A stretch of DNA of 5,139 nt from Microcoleaceae cyanobacterium UBA11344. GTDB lineage: Bacteria; Cyanobacteriota; Cyanobacteriia; Cyanobacteriales; Microcoleaceae. Position 1 is the first letter of the stretch, and every line of letters starts with the position of its first letter. The stretch lies in the NCBI GenBank assembly GCA_003483675.1, contig DMYK01000026.1:2234-7372 (forward strand). The letters run 5' to 3'. Under the pieces are notes generated by a model. That model had not been told where the DNA came from. It saw only the letters and a program-made list of their open reading frames with translations, and made no database searches. Below, piece by piece: positions 1-5,139 of this stretch. The position numbers were made by a program, and so were the translations under genes.

Positions 1-10
1 CCCGGAGCGG

Positions 11-982
11 TTATTTAACTTTGAAAAAAGTCTGTTTACCCGCAACTTTTCCATCAAAGGGCAAACCTAAATTATTCATAATCCCAGTACAATCACTATC
101 CTTGGGGTCTGACATACAACCGGGAGGAGTATTCGGTTGATTTATTGCCAAATTGCTATTAGCTACCAGGGATTTGATGTCGGCAACTACTGTATTTTTG
201 GCTGGATCAAAGTTATTGAAAACAACTTTTGCTGTGTTAGGATTTTTACAGGTACTTGGTTGCTGATTTTTTTCTCCCACTGTGCATCCGGTGCTGCCTA
301 AATGAATGACAAAACCTGCTGTATTGCCGTGATTTTGGTTGTTTTCAGGACTGTGTTGTTCGGGTTTTGTGCTAGGATTTGCCTGAATGCGATCGCCCTG
401 ACTGTGGCTTCCAGGCATTGTGCTTTTACTTGGATTTGTCATGTCGATCCGCAGAAATTTGTAGCCGCCGCGCCAGTTCCACCACAGAGATGTTAAATTC
501 AGGGGAGAAGGTGCGAGTGTGGCGTCTTTGTGATTGAGATTGAAGGGTACGCCGAGGGTGAATTGTAAGCCTTTGTAGTTGCCTTTGGGTATAGTGCCGA
601 GAATGCGATCGCGAATTTCTACTGTCCCATTTGCACAAGCACTAGATTTATTCTCAAAATCCAGCAAAGCAACATTTTGGTGCTGCCACTTTCCGTCTTG
701 TTTGAGAGTTACGGGTACTGCTTTGCCATTAGCATCAATTAAGGCAATTTCAGATACATAAAACCGAAAGTCAGTGGGTGTAACTGTAGTAGCTACCATA
801 CCTAAATTGCTGTAGCTTTCGCCACAATTAAAGGGTTTTTCGCCTACTTGACCGCTAAATTTTAGATCGACTTCTTGAGTTTCTGCCGCTTGAGCTTGAT
901 TCCTGGCAATTCCCAGATAGCCGCTCAAAACAGCAATGCCAGCAGCGGTAGTTGACGCTAATAATAGTTGTTTTTTGAACAT
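11..982 (-). CDS. mbnP: MbnP-family copper-binding protein (metallo-mystery pair four-Cys protein)
   Basis: Exported protein of 323 residues. Residues 1-33 are a signal peptide: basic FKKQ, a hydrophobic stretch to about 24, then AQA-A near 30-33. The rest matches my recollection of the MbnP/TIGR04052 family along its whole length: VGEKPFNCG (46-54), DFRFYVSEI (71-79), ALLDFE..SSACANGT (105-120), FTLGVPFNLNHKD (141-152), SLWWNWRGGYKFLRID (165-180), FVIHLGSTGC (224-233), a C-terminal GCMSDP...C, and LGLPF...QTFF. Cysteines are C53, C116, C233, C245, C289 and C298, probably disulfide-bonded in the periplasm. In the methanotroph protein the partner di-haem enzyme MbnH oxidises a Trp to kynurenine, which is needed for copper binding; W167, W168 and W170 are the candidates here. 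Residues 181-222 form a hydrophilic Pro/Asn/Gln/Ser-rich stretch with H193, H210 and H218 that looks like an insert. The gene is transcribed away from petRP. No clear ribosome-binding site precedes the ATG. The in vivo role in cyanobacteria is unknown to me. Confidence 0.9.
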   Translation of the reverse strand: MFKKQLLLASTTAAGIAVLSGYLGIARNQAQAAETQEVDLKFSGQVGEKPFNCGESYSNLGMVATTVTPTDFRFYVSEIALIDANGKAVPVTLKQDGKWQHQNVALLDFENKSSACANGTVEIRDRILGTIPKGNYKGLQFTLGVPFNLNHKDATLAPSPLNLTSLWWNWRGGYKFLRIDMTNPSKSTMPGSHSQGDRIQANPSTKPEQHSPENNQNHGNTAGFVIHLGSTGCTVGEKNQQPSTCKNPNTAKVVFNNFDPAKNTVVADIKSLVANSNLAINQPNTPPGCMSDPKDSDCTGIMNNLGLPFDGKVAGKQTFFKVK

Positions 983-1038
983 AGGTTAATCTGAGATGAA
1001 ATGAAGTAAATCATCCAAAATTTACTCACAAAATCTAG

Positions 1039-1068
1039 ATTCTGACACTGAGGTGCTGCTCGTGTCAA
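1039..1068 (-). promoter_or_regulatory. Candidate mbnP promoter
   Basis: Read on the minus strand, 1068-1063 is a perfect -35 box TTGACA. After an 18-bp spacer, 1044-1039 reads CAGAAT, four of six matches to TATAAT. The start point would lie near 1032, giving an untranslated leader of about 50 bases. The -35 box is embedded in overlapping TGTCA/TGACA dyads, an arrangement that would let a bound repressor exclude RNA polymerase. The weak -10 box makes the exact spacing uncertain. Confidence 0.45.
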
Positions 1069-1082
1069 ATGACAGACTGTCA
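1063..1082. promoter_or_regulatory. Overlapping TGTCA/TGACA palindromes, candidate operator
   Basis: Two interlocked dyads share a central half-site: TGTCA-AA-TGACA (1063-1074) and TGACA-GAC-TGTCA (1070-1082). A fourth half-site, TGACA, lies at 1043-1047. The block covers the mbnP -35 box. BlaI/CopY proteins bind as dimers to short inverted repeats, so PetR from the next gene is the leading candidate. I cannot match it to an experimentally known PetR site from memory. Confidence 0.45.
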
Positions 1083-1149
1083 AACTTGATATTTGGATGA
1101 TTTAGATTAAATATTTCTAAAATAAACACGGAGCGAGCCAGAATGGCTG

Positions 1150-1184
1150 TACTCTAAAGTAGAGAATTGGCGATGGAGTATAAA
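1150..1184 (+). promoter_or_regulatory. Weak candidate petR promoter with dyad at the -35 position
   Basis: TATAAA at 1179-1184 matches five of six bases of a -10 box and lies 49 bases before the petR ATG. No consensus -35 box is present at the proper distance. That position (about 1156-1161) instead overlaps the small dyad TACT-ctaa-AGTA (1150-1161). A promoter lacking a -35 box but carrying a dyad there would fit an autoregulated or activator-dependent gene, but the evidence is thin. Confidence 0.25.
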
Positions 1185-1233
1185 GTCAATTAATATTTGA
1201 AGCAAAAATCACATTTTGAATTGTTAATTGCCT

Positions 1234-1656
1234 ATGAACCCTCTACCAAATTATCGTCCCAAACAACTTTCTCTCGGCCCTTTGGAGGCAGAGATTTTGA
1301 ATATTGTTTGGGAACTAAGCTGTGTTACAGTTAAAGAAGTACACGATCGCATTTTGTCAGATCCCGATCGCGAATTAGCTTACGCCTCAGTCACAACAGT
1401 GCTGCGTCGCTTGACAGACAAAGGTTGGCTAGCTTGCGACAAAACAGAGCGGACTTTCACTTGGCAACCATTAGTTTCTCGCGCACAAGCTCAAGCACTG
1501 TTTGCTTACGATCGCTTGCAGAAATTCCTAGCAGTAGGAAACCCCGATATTGTAGCAGGATTTGCTGACAGTCTTGACCAAGCAACCGTCGAACAATTAG
1601 AAGAAATTTCCCTTCGTATTCAAGCTGTCCGGCAAGCTAGGGAGGAGCAAAAATAA
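1234..1656 (+). CDS. petR: BlaI/MecI/CopY-family transcriptional regulator, PetR-like
   Basis: Cytoplasmic DNA-binding regulator of 140 residues from the ATG at 1234; an in-frame TTG at 1228 would add only two residues and is less likely. Residues 12-80 form a BlaI/MecI winged-helix domain: LGPLEAEILNIVW (14-26) is the first helix, TVKEVHDRI (32-40) the helix before the recognition helix, and YASVTTVLRRLTDKGWL (50-66) the recognition helix. FTWQPLVSRAQAQ begins the helical dimerisation tail, which is the region cut by BlaR/MecR-type proteases in relatives. The protease gene follows with a one-base overlap, and the length and pairing fit PetR of Synechocystis. That protein represses petE (plastocyanin), activates petJ (cytochrome c6), and is degraded when copper and PetP are present. 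The family call is firm. The PetR identity is inferred, since cyanobacteria may carry other BlaI/M56 pairs. No ribosome-binding site is evident. Confidence 0.85.
   Translation: MNPLPNYRPKQLSLGPLEAEILNIVWELSCVTVKEVHDRILSDPDRELAYASVTTVLRRLTDKGWLACDKTERTFTWQPLVSRAQAQALFAYDRLQKFLAVGNPDIVAGFADSLDQATVEQLEEISLRIQAVRQAREEQK
1641..1645 (+). promoter_or_regulatory. Ribosome-binding site of petP, inside the end of petR
   Basis: GGAGG lies 10 bases before the petP ATG and is embedded in the last codons of petR. It is the only strong Shine-Dalgarno sequence I see before any gene here. It fixes the petP start and, with the TAATG overlap, points to coupled production of regulator and protease. Confidence 0.75.
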
Positions 1657-2495
1657 TGCACTTAATCCTAATTATAGTTGCACTAAGTCTCGGTTACTAT
1701 CTCAGACTCACCTGGTCTCATCCTACAGGAAATTGGGCCCAACGCTGGCAGAGATCGCTCTTATTATTTCTATTTCCTCCGCTGCTATTGCTCGTAACAT
1801 CCGCCGCAGTTTTTAGCATGGGAACTAAAGGACAAATGGTAGGATTGTGGGACGGATGGTTGAGCTATTTGCTAGCCGCAGCCTTTTTAGGAAAAGCAGT
1901 ATTTTCCGGCATCAAGCTAGCGCTAGACGGTAGTTTATTTGTCCATAAAATTCGCAATTATCCTCAGCAAAAAATAGCCGGAACCACCGTCAGAATCATG
2001 GAGACACCAGCTTTATTTTCTGCTATAATTGGCTTTTGGCATCCAGAATTTGTAGTCAGTACGGGGTTGTTAAAAACCTTGGATCAAGTACACATTGAAG
2101 CCGTTATTGCCCACGAGCAAGCGCACTACTATTATCGCGATACCTTCGGTTTTTTTGGGCTGGGATTGCTGCGGGAAATCACAGCTTGGCTACCGAATAC
2201 CCAGGCTTTGTGGGAAGAGTTATTAACACTGCGGGAATTGCGGGCTGATGCCAAAGCTGCGGCGGGGGTAGATTCTTTATTATTAGCAGAAGCTTTGCTG
2301 TTGGTAGCGAGTTATCCGCACCACTATTTTGAAATAGCTTGCGTGGTTGGTGCTGTCGGGTTTCCAAATAGATTGGGAGAGAGAATAGAGGCGCTGTTAG
2401 CAGAACCGGAAACGCCGCCAAAACCGAATAAGTGGTTTTTAACTTGGTTAATTTTAACGCTTTTGCCTTTAGTAACTATTCCGTTTCACAGTTGA
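1656..2495 (+). CDS. petP: M56-family membrane metallopeptidase, PetP-like regulator protease
   Basis: Integral membrane zinc protease of 279 residues, the likely partner that removes the upstream regulator. Hydrophobic segments lie at about 1-16, 33-53, 68-88, 163-178 and 259-277. The zinc site is HEQAH (153-157, HExxH), with E194 in ELRAD as the expected third ligand; both are intact, so it should be active. Unlike BlaR1/MecR1 it ends soon after the protease domain and has no penicillin-binding sensor, so beta-lactam sensing is unlikely. In Synechocystis the equivalent PetP is needed for copper-dependent loss of PetR. HH at 222-223 near C229, and four Met residues, are possible metal contacts but not proven. 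Its ATG shares its A with the petR stop codon (TAATG), and a strong GGAGG at 1641-1645 supports translational coupling. The symbol petP is also used for an unrelated cytochrome b6f subunit. Confidence 0.85.
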   Translation: MHLILIIVALSLGYYLRLTWSHPTGNWAQRWQRSLLLFLFPPLLLLVTSAAVFSMGTKGQMVGLWDGWLSYLLAAAFLGKAVFSGIKLALDGSLFVHKIRNYPQQKIAGTTVRIMETPALFSAIIGFWHPEFVVSTGLLKTLDQVHIEAVIAHEQAHYYYRDTFGFFGLGLLREITAWLPNTQALWEELLTLRELRADAKAAAGVDSLLLAEALLLVASYPHHYFEIACVVGAVGFPNRLGERIEALLAEPETPPKPNKWFLTWLILTLLPLVTIPFHS

Positions 2496-2562
2496 GATAA
2501 ATTACAGAAAGCCCAGATACCCGACTTCTTGTATCCTCTACTCTTTCAGTTACCGACAGTCA

Positions 2563-2687
2563 GGAAACTGCACGTGCCCTGTCCCTACAATGAAGACGTT
2601 TTGGGGTAGGGAAACTGCACGTGCCTTGTCCCTACAATGAAGATGTTTTGGGGTAGAGAAACGGCATTGCCTTATCCCTACAATGAA
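2563..2687. repeat. 47-bp tandem repeat, two full units and one partial
   Basis: Unit 1 is 2563-2609 and unit 2 is 2610-2656. They differ at two positions: C/T in TGCCYTGTCC and C/T in GAAGAYG. A third, diverged copy (about 2657-2687) keeps GAAAC, TGCCTTATCCCTACAATGAA and the spacing, with one base lost. The near-identity of units 1 and 2 suggests recent duplication. Confidence 0.9.
2606..2635. repeat. 30-bp imperfect palindrome inside the tandem repeat
   Basis: GTAGGGA (2606-2612) pairs with TCCCTAC (2629-2635), and the middle is the perfect 8-bp palindrome GCACGTGC (2617-2624), all sharing one centre at 2620.5. The third copy has an equivalent, GTAGAGA...TCCCTAC (2653-2681) centred on GGCATTGCC. 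The pairs that differ between copies keep the symmetry, as expected for a selected fold or a palindromic mobile repeat. The GTAGGGA...TCCCTAC ends resemble dispersed small palindromes I associate with filamentous cyanobacterial genomes, but I cannot name the family. Confidence 0.6.
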
Positions 2688-2720
2688 TCGGTGATGGTGA
2701 CATCTCTGGCTCGTGCGATC

Positions 2721-2793
2721 GACATTTTGGGGTATTGCCTTGTCCTGAATTGCCCGGTTGTCGATGGTTAGATCCGATCGCACTGCCTTGTCC
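2721..2793. repeat. Degenerate copies of the 47-bp repeat
   Basis: ACATTTTGGGGTA followed by TGCCTTGTCC (2736-2745), and a further TGCCTTGTCCC (2784-2794), are recognisable pieces of the same unit. With the clear copies this puts the TGCC(C/T)T(G/A)TCC core at 2575, 2622, 2668, 2736 and 2784, at intervals of 47, 46, 68 and 48 bases. The 68-base step contains an apparent insertion around 2688-2720. The array therefore once reached almost to the pepA stop codon. Confidence 0.55.
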
Positions 2794-2801
2794 CTTTACG
2801 T

Positions 2802-4274
2802 TTAATTCAGAGCCCAATGCACCAGAGTCCGAACCCCAAAACCAGTAGCCCCAGCATTGTTGTAGCCGTTTTCTTTTTCAGTCCAAACTGGCCCGGCAAT
2901 ATCTAAGTGAGCCCAAGCAGTATCCTTCACAAACTGCTGCAAAAATAGGGCTGCTGTAATTGCTCCACCGGGACGAGGGCCAGTGTTTTTCATGTCAGCG
3001 TGCAAAGCTTTCATGCCTTCAAAATACTTCTCTTCCATCGGCATTCGCCAAAACTTTTCTCCGGCTAATTCTGAGGCGGCTGAAATTTCGGCAGCAACGC
3101 TGTCTTGAGGACTCCACAAACCAGCGATATCATCGCCTAAAGCAATTACACAAGCCCCGGTCAAAGTCGCTAAATCGACGATCGCATCAACTCCCAATTT
3201 ATCAGCAAATACCAAAGCATCAGCGAGGGTTAAACGCCCTTCAGCGTCGGTATTGTTAACTTCGATTGTTTTGCCATTGGAAGCTGTGAGGATGTCTCCA
3301 GGGCGCATAGCGTGGCCGCTGATCATGTTTTCAGTGACGGCACTGATAAAGTGAACTTCGACATCGGGTTTGATGTGACCGATCGCCTTTGCCGCTCCCA
3401 AAGTTGCCGCTGCGCCGCCCATATCGACTTTCATCATTTCAATGCCACTGCCGACACCTTTGATGTTCAAACCACCGGAATCGAAAGTCAATCCTTTGCC
3501 CACAATTGCTATTTTGCGGCGCGGTTTGCCTTCTGGTTTGTAAATTAAGTGGATGAATTTTGGGGGCAAGTCGGATGCTTGGGCAACGCCGAGAAATGCT
3601 CCCATGCCGAGTTTTTCACAGTCTTCTCGCTCCAAGATTTCTAATGTTAAACCGCATTCGGAAGCCAGACTTTGAGCGGTTTCGGCCATTGTAATTGGGG
3701 TGACAGAATTTGCCGGCGCTGCGACCAATTCCCGTGCTAAAATTACTCCAGCAGTGATTTGGCGGGCGCGGACGATCGCACTTTCGGTACCGGCTAAACC
3801 TAGCAAGTCTATTTGTGCGATCGACTGGCTTTGATCATCGGGTTCCGATTTGAAACGGTTGTCTTGATGCAGGGCGAGTTCCACACCTTCGGCGATGGCT
3901 GAAGCTGTAGAATCCGGCGCACTTTTCCACAGAGGAAAGCTAATTCCGAGGGTTTTACATTTTTCCTTTTTGGCTAACTTGGCGCAAATACCCGCAGCTT
4001 GCCGCAAAATGTCTAATTTTAAGTTCTCTGCTTTCCCCAAACCGACGATCGCAATTTTGCGGATGGGACTGTTGCCGCCGACGCGAGTGATGGCGCTGGT
4101 GCCAGCTTTGCCCTTGAAATCTACTTCCAGTAGCAGCTCTTTCAGCGTCCCTGCAAGCTTTTCATCTAATTGTGCCAGTTCGTCGGTCAACTCTACCGCG
4201 TCTTCAAATAGGCCAATTGCCAGGGCATCTCCCGTCCAAACAGAGGAGGGTGTATCGGTAACTCGAAATTCCAT
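2802..4274 (-). CDS. pepA: Leucyl aminopeptidase (cytosol aminopeptidase, M17)
   Basis: Cytoplasmic two-metal exopeptidase of 490 residues, full length for the family, which removes N-terminal residues such as Leu from peptides and works as a hexamer in known members. The N-terminal macrodomain-like part spans about 1-165, and the catalytic domain about 170-490. Active-site signatures are intact: [15 protein letters not shown] (258-272) gives metal ligands K260 and D265 and catalytic K272; [10 protein letters not shown] supplies D284; and the family signature NTDAEGRL (341-348) supplies D343, E345 and catalytic R347. LATLTGAC (368-375) and the C-terminal [11 protein letters not shown] (454-464) are typical. 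It starts at the ATG at 4274 with no visible Shine-Dalgarno sequence, converges with petP, and diverges from the next gene. It is probably monocistronic and concerned with peptide turnover. Nothing ties it to copper handling. Confidence 0.97.
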   Translation of the reverse strand: MEFRVTDTPSSVWTGDALAIGLFEDAVELTDELAQLDEKLAGTLKELLLEVDFKGKAGTSAITRVGGNSPIRKIAIVGLGKAENLKLDILRQAAGICAKLAKKEKCKTLGISFPLWKSAPDSTASAIAEGVELALHQDNRFKSEPDDQSQSIAQIDLLGLAGTESAIVRARQITAGVILARELVAAPANSVTPITMAETAQSLASECGLTLEILEREDCEKLGMGAFLGVAQASDLPPKFIHLIYKPEGKPRRKIAIVGKGLTFDSGGLNIKGVGSGIEMMKVDMGGAAATLGAAKAIGHIKPDVEVHFISAVTENMISGHAMRPGDILTASNGKTIEVNNTDAEGRLTLADALVFADKLGVDAIVDLATLTGACVIALGDDIAGLWSPQDSVAAEISAASELAGEKFWRMPMEEKYFEGMKALHADMKNTGPRPGGAITAALFLQQFVKDTAWAHLDIAGPVWTEKENGYNNAGATGFGVRTLVHWALN

Positions 4275-4419
4275 GTTTTGATTTACAGTTTAGATTTGAG
4301 ATTTTTGATTGTACTTGGTAGTTGGTGGTTTATGTTTTTATTTCTTGTGGAACAGCTATCCTACCTGTGATAACTTTTGAGAAATCACCCGCTCTTTATT
4401 CTGATTATCTTAAATTCCC
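4275..4419. promoter_or_regulatory. Divergent pepA / slt intergenic region
   Basis: This T-rich (plus strand) 145-bp region should hold both promoters. For the rightward gene a weak pair is TTGTGG (4345-4350) and GATAAC (4369-4374), spaced 18 bp. For pepA, TACAAT on the minus strand (4313-4308) is a good -10 box without a matching -35. No dyads like those in the mbnP-petR region were seen. Confidence 0.35.
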
Positions 4420-5139
4420 ATGTTCAAGCGACGCACAACCAAACTTTCTGTTTTAATCAGTATTTCAGTTGCCCTGATCGCGATCGGCTCTCTACTTGCT
4501 GCGGCGAAATGGATGGGTGTCAGCCCGTTTCAAAAAGCGGTGCAGCCAGGGGATGCAGCGAATTCCGAGTCAGAAGTTAAGACGCTGGTATCGCTGTCAC
4601 CAGTGGAGAGAGCAACGAAATTAGATGCGATCGCAGCCACCAGATCTCAAAGCGCAACTGACAAGCAGCAAGTCTCCCCTCAAAGTCGCGCCCGCTACCT
4701 GCTTGCCAGCGATTTAATCCAGCAAGGAAATGCCAAGAAAGCTCTGACTTTATTAGACAAATTAGAGCAAGAATATCCAATATTAGCATCTCATATTGCC
4801 CTAAAACGGGCGCAAGCTTACCAATTGAGCGGCGACAAAGGTCAAGCTGAAAAAGCTTGGCAAGAACTGCTCAAAAACTATCCCAACGACCCGGTAGCGG
4901 CCGAAGCTTTGTACGTTTTAGGCAAGTCAAAACCGGAATATTGGCAGCAGGCAATTACTCAATTTCCCGCCCATCCCCGCAGCGTACAAATTGCCCAAAC
5001 TAAGTTAAAAGCCAACCCTAATCAGCCTGAATTGATGTTGGTAATAGCCAAATACGGTCATTACATCAATGATTACGGTACAATTTTAGAACAACTGGTG
5101 CAGCAAAACAGCAGCGCTTTGAAACCACAAGATTGGGAA
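4420..5139 (+). CDS. slt: N-terminal part of a membrane-anchored TPR protein, probably Slt-type lytic murein transglycosylase (partial)
   Basis: An open frame of 240 codons from the ATG at 4420 runs off the right edge without a stop. A basic N-terminus (FKRRTTK) and one hydrophobic segment at about 9-29 make a signal anchor or uncleaved signal peptide, placing the rest in the periplasm. A variable linker (about 35-85) leads into helical tetratricopeptide-like repeats: ARYLLASDLIQQGNAKKALTLLDKLEQEYP (91-120), ALKRAQAYQLSGDKGQAEKAWQELLKNYPNDP (127-158), then AAEALYVLGK. This alpha-superhelical scaffold, plus FPAHPRS and NPNQPELMLVIAKYG, resembles the first half of cyanobacterial Slt70-like transglycosylases, which cut the glycan strands of peptidoglycan. 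The catalytic SLT domain with its glutamate would lie beyond the window, so the enzymatic call is inferred. A TPR-only protein is the alternative. No Shine-Dalgarno sequence is seen. Confidence 0.7.
   Translation, partial: MFKRRTTKLSVLISISVALIAIGSLLAAAKWMGVSPFQKAVQPGDAANSESEVKTLVSLSPVERATKLDAIAATRSQSATDKQQVSPQSRARYLLASDLIQQGNAKKALTLLDKLEQEYPILASHIALKRAQAYQLSGDKGQAEKAWQELLKNYPNDPVAAEALYVLGKSKPEYWQQAITQFPAHPRSVQIAQTKLKANPNQPELMLVIAKYGHYINDYGTILEQLVQQNSSALKPQDWE

Larger units (their letters stand above)
1007..1104. repeat. 13-bp perfect inverted repeat flanking the mbnP promoter
   Basis: TAAATCATCCAAA at 1007-1019 is the exact reverse complement of TTTGGATGATTTA at 1092-1104. Arm centres (1013 and 1098) are 85 bp apart, close to eight helical turns at 10.5 bp per turn. 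The dyad centre, 1055.5, almost coincides with the centre of a smaller inverted repeat, TGACAC (1043-1048) with GTGTCA (1062-1067), so the symmetry is nested. The outer arms bracket the proposed mbnP -35 and -10 boxes. A pair of operator sites or a loop-forming arrangement is possible; the binder is not known. Confidence 0.7.
983..1233. promoter_or_regulatory. Divergent mbnP / petR intergenic regulatory region
   Basis: This 251-bp AT-rich region separates two genes pointing away from each other, so it must hold both promoters. It is dense in dyad symmetry: a 13-bp inverted repeat (1007-1019 with 1092-1104), four TGACA/TGTCA half-sites (1043-1082), a 10-bp perfect palindrome AATCTAGATT (1032-1041), AGCCA-gaa-TGGCT (1136-1148) and TACT-ctaa-AGTA (1150-1161). 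I see no reading frame worth calling. BlaI/CopY-family proteins bind short dyads and commonly regulate their own and neighbouring genes, so the product of the adjacent gene is the obvious candidate binder. That assignment is inference. Confidence 0.75.
2496..2801. other. Non-coding convergent region between petP and pepA
   Basis: These 306 bases lie between two genes that converge. Open frames on the minus strand across the repeats are low in conserved features, partly repetitive, and best read as accidental. The content is a short unique stretch (2496-2562), a 47-bp tandem repeat array (2563-2687) and decayed fragments of the same repeat up to about 2793. No classic terminator (GC-rich hairpin followed by a T run) is present on either strand, although the palindromic repeat cores could stop or stabilise transcripts from both sides. 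Confidence 0.7.

Noticed and set aside
1228..1233. TTG at 1228 as the start of the regulator
   Set aside because: It adds only Met-Pro before an ATG in the same frame, has no ribosome-binding site, and the ATG at 1234 gives the usual family length.
1656..2495. BlaR1/MecR1 beta-lactam sensor
   Set aside because: There is no C-terminal penicillin-binding domain and no beta-lactamase gene nearby.
2516..2535. GATAC...GTATC hairpin after petP as a terminator
   Set aside because: It has only five base pairs with a ten-base loop and no T run after it.
2606..2635. Palindromic repeat core as a classic intrinsic terminator
   Set aside because: The stem has mismatches and neither side is followed by a run of T; a termination role remains possible but unsupported.
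2563..2687. CRISPR array
   Set aside because: Repeats are directly abutting 47-bp units without unique spacers.
2550..2817. Minus-strand open frames of about 60-77 codons across the repeat region
   Set aside because: They are made of the tandem repeat read in two overlapping frames, with no domain or ribosome-binding site.
3895..4281. 128-codon plus-strand open frame opposite pepA
   Set aside because: It is antisense to a well conserved coding region, low-complexity in Ser and Ala, and without family resemblance.

Overview
The window looks like chromosomal DNA of a cyanobacterium, probably a filamentous one of the Oscillatoria/Microcoleus kind. Three perfect copies of the HIP1 octamer GCGATCGC (389-396, 605-612, 4627-4634) lie in 5.1 kb, where roughly one per 65 kb is expected by chance, and many near-matches contain CGATCG. 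The gene content (a BlaI-type repressor with a short M56 protease, and a cyanobacterial Slt-type transglycosylase) fits. The genus is a guess. There is no rRNA, tRNA, CRISPR array or insertion sequence.

Left part (11-2495): a divergent pair of units around a 251-bp intergenic region. On the minus strand is an exported MbnP-family protein (TIGR04052, 'metallo-mystery pair' copper-binding protein), which keeps the family's cysteines and the Trp-rich motif. On the plus strand is a two-gene operon with a one-base stop/start overlap: a BlaI/CopY-family winged-helix regulator, then a short M56 membrane metallopeptidase with no penicillin-binding sensor domain. Family, size and order match PetR/PetP, the copper-responsive regulator/protease pair that controls the plastocyanin/cytochrome c6 switch in Synechocystis. 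The intergenic region holds nested inverted repeats built on TGACA/TGTCA and TAAATCATCCAAA, and they overlap a recognisable mbnP promoter. My main hypothesis is that this is a local copper circuit: PetR acts on the mbnP promoter, and PetP removes PetR when copper is present. The MbnP partner, the di-haem enzyme MbnH, would be expected just beyond the left edge; only 10 bases of that side are visible.

Middle (2496-2801): a non-coding convergent region between petP and pepA with a 47-bp tandem repeat. Each unit carries a palindromic core, and the array decays toward pepA.

Right part (2802-5139): pepA, a complete leucyl (cytosol) aminopeptidase on the minus strand, is divergent from the first 240 codons of a membrane-anchored, TPR-rich protein. 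I read the latter as the N-terminal half of an Slt-type lytic murein transglycosylase; it runs off the right edge. These two look like ordinary housekeeping genes without an evident link to the copper-related left half.
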